From positions 1 to 55,433 of the forward strand of contig CALXYB010000011.1 in assembly GCA_944392835.1 (NCBI GenBank): a stretch of 55,433 bases of DNA, in the 5' to 3' direction. The notes below the pieces were generated by a model. The model was not told the DNA's origin, did not search any database, and was given only the letters and a program-made list of their open reading frames with translations. This document shows positions 25,067 through 33,114 of the stretch, one piece after another; the first letter of the stretch is position 1; every line of letters starts with the position of its first letter. A program made the position numbers and the translations under genes. The stretch is from an uncultured Alphaproteobacteria bacterium (lineage in GTDB: Bacteria > Pseudomonadota > Alphaproteobacteria > RF32 > CAG-239).

Positions 25067-25651
25067 TTAAACTATGCTCAGCCATGCCAAGAAACCGCCG
25101 ACAAGCAGTCCCAATAGGAAAAAAGTCAGGCAAAATATCCAAACCTTATAAAAAGGCTTGCATAGATTGACCAAATCCCCGTCCATCAGCGGCATTTTTT
25201 CTTTCATAGCCTCAAACAAAGAGTCCTTATCACAGGTCTCAATGTTTGCCTTGCACCACTTTCTAACCTCAGGCTCCTCAATGTGGATATCGGCATACAT
25301 TGCTATAAATTCCACTGGTGCACCGCAGGCTTCAAGAACCTTGATTTCACCTTGGAAATAAGCGGAACTTTGATACATCTTAATCATCAAATCCTTGAGG
25401 TCGTCATGCCTCAGCAAGGACGGCATTTCTCTTGCAATCACCGCCAACGCCAAGAAGAAATCAATATTTTCATCTAAGCACCGCTGAAACCCGTCTTTTG
25501 CCGTAAAGACCCGATATTCTCCTCCTGCAATCAATTCGGAGAACTCCGAAAACTCAGCCTCTAACTGAGTTAAGTTCTTTTCACATACGACACCAAAATC
25601 GCCCTTAGACAGCGCATTGGCCATCATCAGGACAGTTTCAAATTTCTTCAT
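25067..25651 (-). CDS. Hypothetical tail-anchored protein
   Basis: A 194-aa protein with an acidic, mostly helical soluble part and one C-terminal membrane segment (about residues 168-190), i.e. a tail-anchored topology with the bulk in the cytoplasm. No signal peptide and no recognised motif. It follows the gene at 25673-26227 by 21 bases on the same strand; the two probably form an operon of membrane-attached proteins. Confidence 0.65.
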   Translation of the reverse strand: MKKFETVLMMANALSKGDFGVVCEKNLTQLEAEFSEFSELIAGGEYRVFTAKDGFQRCLDENIDFFLALAVIAREMPSLLRHDDLKDLMIKMYQSSAYFQGEIKVLEACGAPVEFIAMYADIHIEEPEVRKWCKANIETCDKDSLFEAMKEKMPLMDGDLVNLCKPFYKVWIFCLTFFLLGLLVGGFLAWLSIV

Positions 25652-25672
25652 AAAAAATAAAATTAGTTGTTA

Positions 25673-26227
25673 TTATTTGCGATGGATAAATTCACCGCGC
25701 TTCATTACTGCTTCCATTCTCAGTCCGATAATCTTTGCCGCCGGTTCGGATCTATCGTACCAATCAGCATAGACACAAATACCATTAAACAACTGCGGAT
25801 GCTGGCTTTTGTACTTTTCACAAAGTTCCCGTGCTTGCTCCGGGGTTAAAATAGCCGCTACGGAAGCGATTGCTTCTTTGGAAAGACGATAATCTCCCGT
25901 GCTGGCAACCCACCAATTCCACAAAGCTATTCCGCTTAACTCTTGCGGCGCAAGAGCTTTCTTTTGCGGCGCAGAAGCTGGTTCTGGCTTAGGCTCTGTT
26001 TTCTCTTCCGGTTTCAAAAAATCAGCTGCAGTTGTCGCATCAACCTCTTCTTGAGGTTCTTGCTCCAAGACAATTCTTTTCGCCTCTTGCAACTTTCTGA
26101 TTTTTTCAACTTGCTCCGGATTCAATGCCTCACCTTCAAAAGGAGATTTGCGAGCTACAATTTTTTTAACACACCAGATTGCCAATACTGCCAGTACGAC
26201 AATCAAAATAACTAATTCTAAATACAT
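25673..26227 (-). CDS. Hypothetical N-terminally anchored protein
   Basis: A 184-aa protein with an N-terminal membrane segment (residues 2-22), a basic stretch, a Pro/Glu-rich linker (about 58-92) and a C-terminal helical domain of about 90 residues that contains W-N-W-W and W-Y-D. No family recognised. It is divergent from nifJ and upstream of the tail-anchored protein. Confidence 0.65.
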   Translation of the reverse strand: MYLELVILIVVLAVLAIWCVKKIVARKSPFEGEALNPEQVEKIRKLQEAKRIVLEQEPQEEVDATTAADFLKPEEKTEPKPEPASAPQKKALAPQELSGIALWNWWVASTGDYRLSKEAIASVAAILTPEQARELCEKYKSQHPQLFNGICVYADWYDRSEPAAKIIGLRMEAVMKRGEFIHRK

Positions 26228-26529
26228 AGTTCTTTATTTTTTTGGTTAAACAATAATTCTATATCCCATCCCACAATAATCATCACTTAAGCTCTTTTCA
26301 TACCACAACGAAAGCCTTTTGTCTAGACAAAAAATTAAACAAAAACCATTCATTCAGAATTATCCCGACAGACATCAATCTTGAGTCTTTTTTTCTGGTA
26401 TTTAAAAAAATAAAGTGCTATAAAACGCGTACAAGATTCTATTTAAAGTAACCCATGGCCGGAAGATAAGGCATAAAACCGTCTTAATCCGAGGGCCTTT
26501 TTTATGTTAACCATACAAGGATAAAATAT
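26228..26529 (+). promoter_or_regulatory. nifJ upstream region with terminator-like leader hairpin
   Basis: A 302-base spacer between divergent genes. At 26457-26503, GGCC and GGGCC with an inner GGAAGA/TCTT-TCC pairing enclose a loop, followed by six T. This terminator-like fold lies 27 bases before the nifJ ATG, in a position where it could act as an attenuator. A GAGTC (GANTC) lies near 26384. I recognise no named riboswitch. Confidence 0.4.
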
Positions 26530-29500
26530 ATGTCTGACGTTAAGATGAAAATGATGGATGGTAACGAAGCAGCTGCTTCCGTTGCCCACCGCATGAATGA
26601 AGTCTGCGTAATTTACCCGATTACCCCGTCCTCACCGATGGGCGAATGGGCAGATGCGTGGTCTGCTGCAAAGCAAAAGAACATTTGGGGCGTTGTACCT
26701 GAGGTTCAGGAAATGCAGTCTGAGGCCGGTGCTGCCGGTGCTTGCCACGGTTCTATTCAGGCCGGTGCATTGACCACCACCTTTACGGCTTCTCAAGGCT
26801 TGCTCTTGATGATTCCGAATATGTACAAGATTGCCGGTGAACTTTCTCCGTTTGTAATGCATGTTGCCGCTCGTTCTTTGGCTTACCATGCATTGTCAAT
26901 TTTCGGCGACCACACCGACGTAATGTCTTGCCGTCAGACCGGTTTTGCAATGTTGTGCTCTAACTCCGTTCAGGAAGCTCACGACTTTGCAGCCATTGCT
27001 CAAAGTTCTACTTTGCGTTCTCGCGTACCGTTCATGCACTTCTTTGACGGTTTCCGCACATCTCACGAAATCAAGAAGATTAAAGTTTTGTCTGATGACG
27101 ACCTCCGCGCTATGTTGGAAGGTGTAAACTATCAGTTCAACGCTGAACACGCTCTTCGTCCGGAAGCTCCGGTCATCCGCGGTACGGCTCAAAACCCGGA
27201 TGTCTTCTTCCAAGGTCGTGAAGCTTGCAACCCGTTCTATAACAAGGTTGAAGGCATTGTTCAGGAAGAAATGGACAAGTTTGCAAAAATCTCTGGCCGC
27301 AAATACAATGTTGTTGACTATGTTGGTGCCGCAGATGCCGAACAAGTTATCGTTATTATGGGTTCCGGTGCCGAGACGGTTGAAGAAACCATCAACTACC
27401 TCAACGCCAACGGCGGTAAATATGGTTTGGTTAAAGTTCGTTTGTATCGTCCTTTCCCGACCAAGTCTTTCTTAAAGGCTTTGCCGAAGTCTGTTAAAGT
27501 TGTTAATGTTTTGGACCGCACCAAAGAATCTGGTTCTATCGGTGAACCTTTGTACTTGGATGTTGTTGCAACTTTAACTCAAGCTTTTGCCAACAACGAA
27601 ATCGCTTCTATGCCGCGCATTTACGGCGGTCGTTATGGCTTGTCTTCAAAAGAGTTCACACCGGGTATGGTTAAAGCTGTTTATGACAACGGTGCTTCAG
27701 CCAAAGCCATCAATGGTTTCTCTGTCGGTATCACCGATGATGTAAGCAAGACCTCTTTGCCGTTTGACGATTCTATTGACACCGAACCTAAAGACGTTGT
27801 TCGTGCCGTATTCTTTGGCTTGGGCGCAGACGGTACGGTTGGTGCCAACAAGAACTCCATTAAGATTATTGCTGAAGATGCCGGCAAATATGGTCAGGGT
27901 TATTTCGTATATGACTCTCGTAAATCCGGCTCTATGACAACTTCTCACCTGCGTTTCTCAGATAACCCGATTAAGGCCGCTTATCTGATTAACAAAGCAG
28001 ACTTCGTTGCCTGCCACCAGTTCCCGTTCATGAGCAAGGTTGACATCTTAAAGATTGCCAAACCCGGCGCAACTTTCTTGTTGAACGCACCTTACAAGGC
28101 AGAAGAAGTATGGGATCATCTCCCGATTGAAGTTCAGGAAGAAATCATTAACAAGAAGCTGAACTTCTACACCATCAACGCTGTTGAAGTTGCTCGCGAA
28201 ACAGGTATGGGTCAACGCATCAATACCGTAATGCAGACCTGCTTCTTCGCAATCTCCAACATTTTGCCGAAAGATGAAGCTATTGAGCAGATTAAGAACG
28301 CCATTAAGAAAACCTACAGCAAGAAAGGCGATGCCATTGTTCAAAAGAACTTCCAAGCTGTTGATGCTTCTTTGGCTCACTTGCACAAAGTTGAATATCC
28401 GTCAAGCGTTACTTCCAAATTCCATCGTCAGCTTCCGGTTCCGGCCGATGCTCCTGAATTTGTAAGAAAAGTTACCGGCGAAATTATTGCTGACCGCGGT
28501 AACGAGCTTCCGGTTTCTGCTTTTGAAAAAGTTGTTGATGGCACCTGGCCGACAGGTACAACTCAGTACGAAAAACGTTGCATTGCAACCGAAATTCCGG
28601 TTTGGGATCCTGATACATGTATCCAATGCGGTAAATGCTCTTTGGTATGCCCGCACGGCGTAATCCGTATGAAAGTTGCCGATGAAGCTGAGTTGAAAAA
28701 TGCACCTCATGGCTTCAAGTCTGCAGCTTATAAAGGTAAGGAATTTGCCGGCAAACAGTTCATCTGGCAAATGTCTCCCGAAGACTGCACGGGTTGCGGT
28801 ATCTGCGTAAGCGCTTGCCCGGCTAAGAATAAAGCTGACCCGACCAAGAAAGCCATCAATATGGATCATATTGAGAACCACTTGGAAGAGCAAAAAGCTT
28901 GCTGGAAGTTCTTTGACACACTGCCTTATGTAAAACGTACCGAAGTTGCTAAGAACTTGCCGAAGACCACTCAGATGATTCAACCTCTGTTTGAATTCTC
29001 CGGTGCATGTGCAGGCTGCGGTGAAACTCCGTACATCAAACTTTTGACTCAGTTGTTCGGGGACCGTATGGTTGTTGCCAATGCAACCGGTTGTTCTTCA
29101 ATTTACTCCGGCAACTTGCCGACCACACCTTACACCAAGGATGAAAAAGGTCATGGTCCGGCTTGGGCAAACTCTTTGTTTGAAGACAACGCAGAGTTTG
29201 GTCTGGGTATGAGATTCTCTATTGACCAGCAAACCAGATTTGCCCGCACGCTGTTGGAAGGCTTGAAGGACAAAGTTGGCGAATTGGCTGACAAGATTCT
29301 GAACAACCCGCAGTCAACAGATGTTGAGATTGACGAACAGCGCAACAATGTAAAAGCTCTGCGCGACAAGCTCGCTTCAATCAATTCTGAAGAAGCAAAA
29401 TCCTTGTCCAAATTGGCAGACTACCTGATTAAGAAGTCTGTATGGATTTTGGGCGGCGACGGCTGGGCTTATGATATTGGCTTCGGCGGTTTGGATCACG

Positions 29501-30096
29501 CCATCGCATCTGGCAAGAACATCAACATCTTGGTAATGGATACGGGTGTTTACTCCAACACCGGCGGACAACAGTCCAAAGCTACCCCGATGGGTGCTTC
29601 TGCTAAGTTCGCAACAGCAGGTAAATCTTTGCCGAAGAAAGACTTGGGTATGATTGCTATGTCCTATGGTAACGTTTATGTTGCTCAAGTTGCCTTTGGT
29701 GCTAACGATACACAGTTGATTAAGGCTTTGAACGAAGCTGAGGCTTATGATGGTCCTTCTATCGTTATTGCTTACTCTCACTGTATCGCTCAAGGCTTCA
29801 ACCTTGCTGATGGTTTGGAACACCAGAAGGCTGCTGTTGATACAGGTTCTTGGCCGTTGTATCGTTACAATCCGGAAAACATTGCTCAAGGTAAAGCTCC
29901 GTTGACTTTGGACTCCAAAGCTCCGAGCAAACCGCTATCTGACTATATGTCAAACGAGACACGTTTCCAGATTGTTAACAAGATGAATCCTGAACGTTAT
30001 GAAACCTTGCTCAACAAGGCTCAGGAAAACGTTAAGGAAAAACGTTCTCTATATGAACATATGGCCGAATTTGCCATTAAGGAAGGCGCTGAATAA
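26530..30096 (+). CDS. nifJ: Pyruvate:ferredoxin (flavodoxin) oxidoreductase
   Basis: Converts pyruvate and CoA to acetyl-CoA, CO2 and reduced ferredoxin or flavodoxin, the central anaerobic route of pyruvate use. At 1188 aa it is the single-chain form. It has an N-terminal pyruvate-binding domain with Y-P-I-T-P-S-S near residue 30 and a two-cluster ferredoxin domain (C-I-Q-C-G-K-C from C697, C-T-G-C-G-I-C from C753). The C-terminal thiamine-diphosphate domain has C-A-G-C-G-E near 829 and Y-S-N-T-G-G-Q near 1011. Codon choice is more uniform than in its neighbours, as in highly expressed genes. A terminator follows. The enzyme is oxygen-sensitive, so it supports an anaerobic lifestyle. Confidence 0.98.
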   Translation: MSDVKMKMMDGNEAAASVAHRMNEVCVIYPITPSSPMGEWADAWSAAKQKNIWGVVPEVQEMQSEAGAAGACHGSIQAGALTTTFTASQGLLLMIPNMYKIAGELSPFVMHVAARSLAYHALSIFGDHTDVMSCRQTGFAMLCSNSVQEAHDFAAIAQSSTLRSRVPFMHFFDGFRTSHEIKKIKVLSDDDLRAMLEGVNYQFNAEHALRPEAPVIRGTAQNPDVFFQGREACNPFYNKVEGIVQEEMDKFAKISGRKYNVVDYVGAADAEQVIVIMGSGAETVEETINYLNANGGKYGLVKVRLYRPFPTKSFLKALPKSVKVVNVLDRTKESGSIGEPLYLDVVATLTQAFANNEIASMPRIYGGRYGLSSKEFTPGMVKAVYDNGASAKAINGFSVGITDDVSKTSLPFDDSIDTEPKDVVRAVFFGLGADGTVGANKNSIKIIAEDAGKYGQGYFVYDSRKSGSMTTSHLRFSDNPIKAAYLINKADFVACHQFPFMSKVDILKIAKPGATFLLNAPYKAEEVWDHLPIEVQEEIINKKLNFYTINAVEVARETGMGQRINTVMQTCFFAISNILPKDEAIEQIKNAIKKTYSKKGDAIVQKNFQAVDASLAHLHKVEYPSSVTSKFHRQLPVPADAPEFVRKVTGEIIADRGNELPVSAFEKVVDGTWPTGTTQYEKRCIATEIPVWDPDTCIQCGKCSLVCPHGVIRMKVADEAELKNAPHGFKSAAYKGKEFAGKQFIWQMSPEDCTGCGICVSACPAKNKADPTKKAINMDHIENHLEEQKACWKFFDTLPYVKRTEVAKNLPKTTQMIQPLFEFSGACAGCGETPYIKLLTQLFGDRMVVANATGCSSIYSGNLPTTPYTKDEKGHGPAWANSLFEDNAEFGLGMRFSIDQQTRFARTLLEGLKDKVGELADKILNNPQSTDVEIDEQRNNVKALRDKLASINSEEAKSLSKLADYLIKKSVWILGGDGWAYDIGFGGLDHAIASGKNINILVMDTGVYSNTGGQQSKATPMGASAKFATAGKSLPKKDLGMIAMSYGNVYVAQVAFGANDTQLIKALNEAEAYDGPSIVIAYSHCIAQGFNLADGLEHQKAAVDTGSWPLYRYNPENIAQGKAPLTLDSKAPSKPLSDYMSNETRFQIVNKMNPERYETLLNKAQENVKEKRSLYEHMAEFAIKEGAE

Positions 30097-30117
30097 GCAC
30101 TTCTGAGCAAAGAAAGT

Positions 30118-30155
30118 AAAAAAGCCCCTTAGCCGCAAGGTTAAGGGGTTTTTAA
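30118..30155 (+). terminator. Rho-independent terminator of nifJ
   Basis: CCCCTTAGCC pairs with GGTTAAGGGG around a GCAA tetraloop, flanked by A and T runs. It lies about 28 bases past the stop. Confidence 0.9.
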
Positions 30156-30181
30156 TTTGCTGTATTTTTTTGTACAAATAT

Positions 30182-30210
30182 TTGACAGAATTTCCAAAAT
30201 ATGATATATT
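30182..30210 (+). promoter_or_regulatory. Sigma-70 promoter of the small gene at 30246
   Basis: TTGACA (30182-30187), an exact 17-base spacer and TATATT (30205-30210). This is one of the clearest consensus promoters in the window; the gene starts about 30 bases downstream of the expected start point. Confidence 0.8.
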
Positions 30211-30245
30211 CATTACATAATCAACATTTTCTAAGGAGAAATGCT

Positions 30246-30557
30246 ATGACCCCCGCTCAATACAACAGACCTCTCCCCAATCCGAAACCCCGTAAAATGT
30301 ACTACCAACTTTCTGACGAACACAAAGACGTAATCAGCGTCTTGTCTGAATTATATATTCAAAGAGCCGAAGCTCAGGGCAAACAGATTGGACAGCATCA
30401 GCGTTTTGACTTATACAATTACTTCGCCAATCTCTATACGGAAGACCAATTAGATAAAAAGCACAAAGAATTATATAAAAACCGCAATAATTTTACGGAA
30501 CAACAACGAAATCTCATCAACGATAACCGTTATTATGACCCTTTTGAAAGAAACTAA
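30246..30557 (+). CDS. Small hypothetical protein
   Basis: A 103-aa protein beginning M-T-P-A-Q-Y-N-R at an ATG 7 bases after AAGGAG. It is charged and rich in Tyr, Asn, Gln and Lys, with no signal peptide or membrane segment. The C terminus is dominated by K-N-R-N-N-F and R-Y-Y-D-P-F-type stretches. No family recognised. The strong promoter and ribosome site indicate that it is expressed. It is a single-gene unit between the nifJ terminator and a repeat patch. Confidence 0.75.
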   Translation: MTPAQYNRPLPNPKPRKMYYQLSDEHKDVISVLSELYIQRAEAQGKQIGQHQRFDLYNYFANLYTEDQLDKKHKELYKNRNNFTEQQRNLINDNRYYDPFERN

Positions 30558-30566
30558 CAATAAAGT

Positions 30567-30663
30567 CATAGGGCACATAAACAAGATATGCACCTTGGAA
30601 GCAACGCGGTTCAACAAAGGTTAGTGCCGCAGCCAGTAATGCGGTCAAGCTGGCAACAGCTTG
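30567..30663 (+). repeat. Interspersed repeat, copy 3
   Basis: Matches copies 1 and 2 from GGCACATAA through AAGATATGCAC, the core GCAACGCGGTTCAACAAAGG, CAGCCAGTAATGCGGTC and the palindrome AAGCTGGCAACAGCTT (30647-30662), about 23 kb away from the first two. Confidence 0.85.
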
Positions 30664-30728
30664 AAGCAACGCGATATAACAATGGTTCTCAAAGCAGCCA
30701 TTGATGCGGTCAAGCTGGCAACAGCTTG
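30663..30728 (+). repeat. Interspersed repeat, copy 4 (truncated)
   Basis: Lacks the left third. It has GAAGCAACGCG, GGTTCTCAAAGCAGCCA, TGATGCGGTC and the palindrome (30712-30727), joined directly to copy 3, so the pair is a tandem array. A further partial GAAGCAACAGCTT follows at 30728-30740. Confidence 0.8.
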
Positions 30729-30739
30729 AAGCAACAGCT

Positions 30740-30780
30740 TAAAAAAAAACGCAGTGTTTTTTCACAAAAACAACTGCGTT
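30740..30780 (-). terminator. Terminator of the small gene at 30806
   Basis: AACGCAGT (30748-30755) pairs with ACTGCGTT (30773-30780), with an inner GTTTTT/AAAAAC extension. The minus strand continues into a run of nine T. Confidence 0.8.
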
Positions 30781-30805
30781 CCAAGGTTAACAAACAGGTC
30801 AGAGC

Positions 30806-31012
30806 TTATACATTAACACCGTAATGAGCCAAAATCTGCTGCATACGATCATAATCTTTATGCTCCGCCTCGGACAAATGTTCGTCCGTAAGAAGTTTAC
30901 ACTTTAATGCATTAAACTCTTTCCGCAATTTTTCCAAATCTTCTGCGGAATAAGACACATGTGAGCTGGCAACTCTCTGATACTTTTTGCCAGATTTAAT
31001 AATATTTCCCAT
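30806..31012 (-). CDS. Small hypothetical protein
   Basis: A 68-aa charged protein starting M-G-N-I-I-K-S-G-K-K-Y at the ATG at 31012. A longer reading from 31075 adds a hydrophobic stretch and is less likely. It is helical, with E-D-L-E-K-L-R-K-E-F and S-E-A-E-H-K-D-Y-D-R segments. No family recognised. No good ribosome site, but a clear terminator lies directly downstream. Confidence 0.5.
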   Translation of the reverse strand: MGNIIKSGKKYQRVASSHVSYSAEDLEKLRKEFNALKCKLLTDEHLSEAEHKDYDRMQQILAHYGVNV

Positions 31013-31199
31013 AACTGAAAAATTTTTAATTAATAAATCTATAAAACTAATCTCGGAAACTGCAATGTAGCACATTTTTTCAACTTGTAAACCTTTTTTG
31101 TCAAAAATTTCATTAAAACAAAAAAATCTGTTGCATTTTAGAAGAAATAGCCCTAACTTGATTAGACAAAAAAGTATAAATCTTCAAATTATTATAACT

Positions 31200-31967
31200 A
31201 TGAATCACAAGTACTTACGACCGACAGATGACTTTTGTATGCTTAAGTCTCTGTCTGAAGCAAAACAAATGTTTGAAGCTGACGGTTTTTACGGCAAAGT
31301 AGCCTTAGGGCTAACCCGTCTTACAAGAACCGAACCTCTACCCAAAATGTTTTTGGGTCCCAGACCACCGGAACAAATTAACATTATCCAATGGATTTGT
31401 TATGCCGGAACCAAAGGTATGGTTGGCATTCCTGCATTTTACCACAAAGAAAATTATGCTGATTATGGAAACATTCAACTCCTTACGGAAATTCCGATTA
31501 GCACGACTTTTGTTGCGGACGAGGAAATATTTTGCTTTGAGCAAAGCTCCGATGAAGATGGCTCTTTCAACCCGACCATTTTTTCTTTGGCCTTTATTGA
31601 CAATGAGGAAATGGCAATGTTCATAGCAAGAATCTGGGGAGAAAAGCCGGTTAGTGCCACCTTAAACAAACTAACAATCGTCAACAACGGCATTCTAAAT
31701 ACAGAATTTCCGTTGTGCGAAAATTATGTGGCTCCGATTTGGAAGGTTAAATGTGAAAACGGCGGTTTTCGTATGCTGGCAGCCTTCACGGATGATTATG
31801 CCATATTCTCAGAATATGACACAAAAACATTCAACTGGCAGCCTCTTTCACCGGGAAAAAGCTTCATAAGAGACAATAAGTACTACATTGTTTCCGATTC
31901 GCCAACCTATGGCTATTGCTTCAAGGAAACAATGACCGTATCCTTTAACAAAAAACCGTCTCCTTAA
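31200..31967 (+). CDS. Hypothetical cytoplasmic protein
   Basis: A 255-aa protein from the ATG at 31200; upstream in-frame sequence back to 31098 looks non-coding. No signal peptide, membrane helix or recognised motif. Mixed alpha/beta composition with many aromatic residues and several isolated Cys. It is alone between two terminators, so probably monocistronic. Confidence 0.7.
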   Translation: MNHKYLRPTDDFCMLKSLSEAKQMFEADGFYGKVALGLTRLTRTEPLPKMFLGPRPPEQINIIQWICYAGTKGMVGIPAFYHKENYADYGNIQLLTEIPISTTFVADEEIFCFEQSSDEDGSFNPTIFSLAFIDNEEMAMFIARIWGEKPVSATLNKLTIVNNGILNTEFPLCENYVAPIWKVKCENGGFRMLAAFTDDYAIFSEYDTKTFNWQPLSPGKSFIRDNKYYIVSDSPTYGYCFKETMTVSFNKKPSP

Positions 31968-31985
31968 CCGGACACGGTTTTTTTT
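31951..31985 (+). terminator. Bidirectional terminator between 31200 gene and the aminopeptidases
   Basis: The stem AAAAACCGTCTCC/GGACACGGTTTTT has one mismatch and a 6-base loop, followed by T. It overlaps the stop of the upstream gene and can also serve the convergent aminopeptidase gene. Confidence 0.85.
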
Positions 31986-31991
31986 ATTGGC

Positions 31992-33113
31992 TTATTTCAA
32001 ATTATTTGGGTTCAGACATTCAAGCTCTGGTAAAACAAAAAGCCCGTCCTTGCGGATTAACACATCATCAAACCAGATTTCGCCTCCGCCATGCGCCGCA
32101 TCTTGCATCTGGATTAAATCCCAATGGTTAGCGGAACGATTGCCGTTAAAAGCAAAATCATAGGCATTGCCGATAGCCATATGGAAAGACCCACCGATTT
32201 TTTCATCAAACAGAATATCTAAGATTGGGTGCGTAATATGCGGATTAACGCCAAGCGCAAATTCGCCCATATAGCGAGAGCCCTCATCCGTTTCCAAAAT
32301 ATCCTGCAAAATATTATCATTAAGCTGAGAAGTTGCTTTAACAATTTTACCTTTTTCAAATTCCAAACGAATGCGCGAAAACACCGAACCCCGATAAGCA
32401 CTGTCCGTATTAAACTGCACATAGCCATTAATTGAATCTTTAACCGGAGCCGTATAAACCTCGCCATCAGGAATATTTCTCTTACCCTCGCTCTTAACCA
32501 CGGGAATTCCCTTAATGGAAAATTCCAAATGTGTGTCCGGCGCAATGATTTTGACCTTGTCTGTCTTTTCCATTAGTTTTTGCAAAGCCGTCATCGCCTC
32601 ACTCATTTTGCGATAATCAAGCAAACAAGCATTAAAATAAAAATCTTCAAAATCTTTAAGCGACATTTTAGACATCGCGGCCATCGTCACATTCGGAAAA
32701 CGCATCACGCACCAGCGCTTATTCAGACGAACCTGCGTATGCACCCTTTCGCCAAAACACTTAGACCATAACGTATTTTTCTCCATCGGCAATTCAGATA
32801 AAGCAAAAATATCATCAAAACCTCTAACCGCCACATAAGCATCAACACTTTCCATAATCTTGCGATGCATATCGGCATAAGCTTCTATCTGCTCTGCAGT
32901 GGCATCACGCAAAAAGTCTTTGATAAAAGCATTATCGTTACAAAAATAAAACGGCACACCGCCGGCACGTATAACCGCGGCAATCAATTCCTCAAACAAA
33001 GGCAAAGCCGATTGCCCAAAGCATTCCACATAAACCTTATCGCCTTTTTTGACCTCTATGGAATAATTGACGACGTTTTTCGCAAGTTTTACAATTCTCT
33101 CATCTCTTTTCAT
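31992..33113 (-). CDS. M29-family metallo-aminopeptidase
   Basis: A 373-aa protein of the thermophilic-aminopeptidase (M29) family, which removes N-terminal amino acids with two metal ions. Visible family segments are N-I-P-D-G-E-V-Y-T-A-P (metal-binding Glu), G-(E)-F-A-L-G-V-N, G-S-F-H-M-A-I-G-N-A-Y and N-H-W-D, holding the expected Glu, His and Asp ligands. The length is a little below the usual 400. The start has a GGAG site. It begins one base after the stop of the M17 aminopeptidase gene, so the two are one operon. Confidence 0.88.
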   Translation of the reverse strand: MKRDERIVKLAKNVVNYSIEVKKGDKVYVECFGQSALPLFEELIAAVIRAGGVPFYFCNDNAFIKDFLRDATAEQIEAYADMHRKIMESVDAYVAVRGFDDIFALSELPMEKNTLWSKCFGERVHTQVRLNKRWCVMRFPNVTMAAMSKMSLKDFEDFYFNACLLDYRKMSEAMTALQKLMEKTDKVKIIAPDTHLEFSIKGIPVVKSEGKRNIPDGEVYTAPVKDSINGYVQFNTDSAYRGSVFSRIRLEFEKGKIVKATSQLNDNILQDILETDEGSRYMGEFALGVNPHITHPILDILFDEKIGGSFHMAIGNAYDFAFNGNRSANHWDLIQMQDAAHGGGEIWFDDVLIRKDGLFVLPELECLNPNNLK

Positions 33114-33114
33114 C

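Noticed and set aside
26896..29889. Long antisense frames opposite nifJ (up to 193 codons)
   Set aside because: Caused by the biased codon use of nifJ; they have no start signals and no recognisable motifs.
30567..30740. Possible CRISPR array because of repeated palindromes
   Set aside because: Units are long, few, unequal and partly truncated, spacers are not of uniform size, and no cas genes are nearby.
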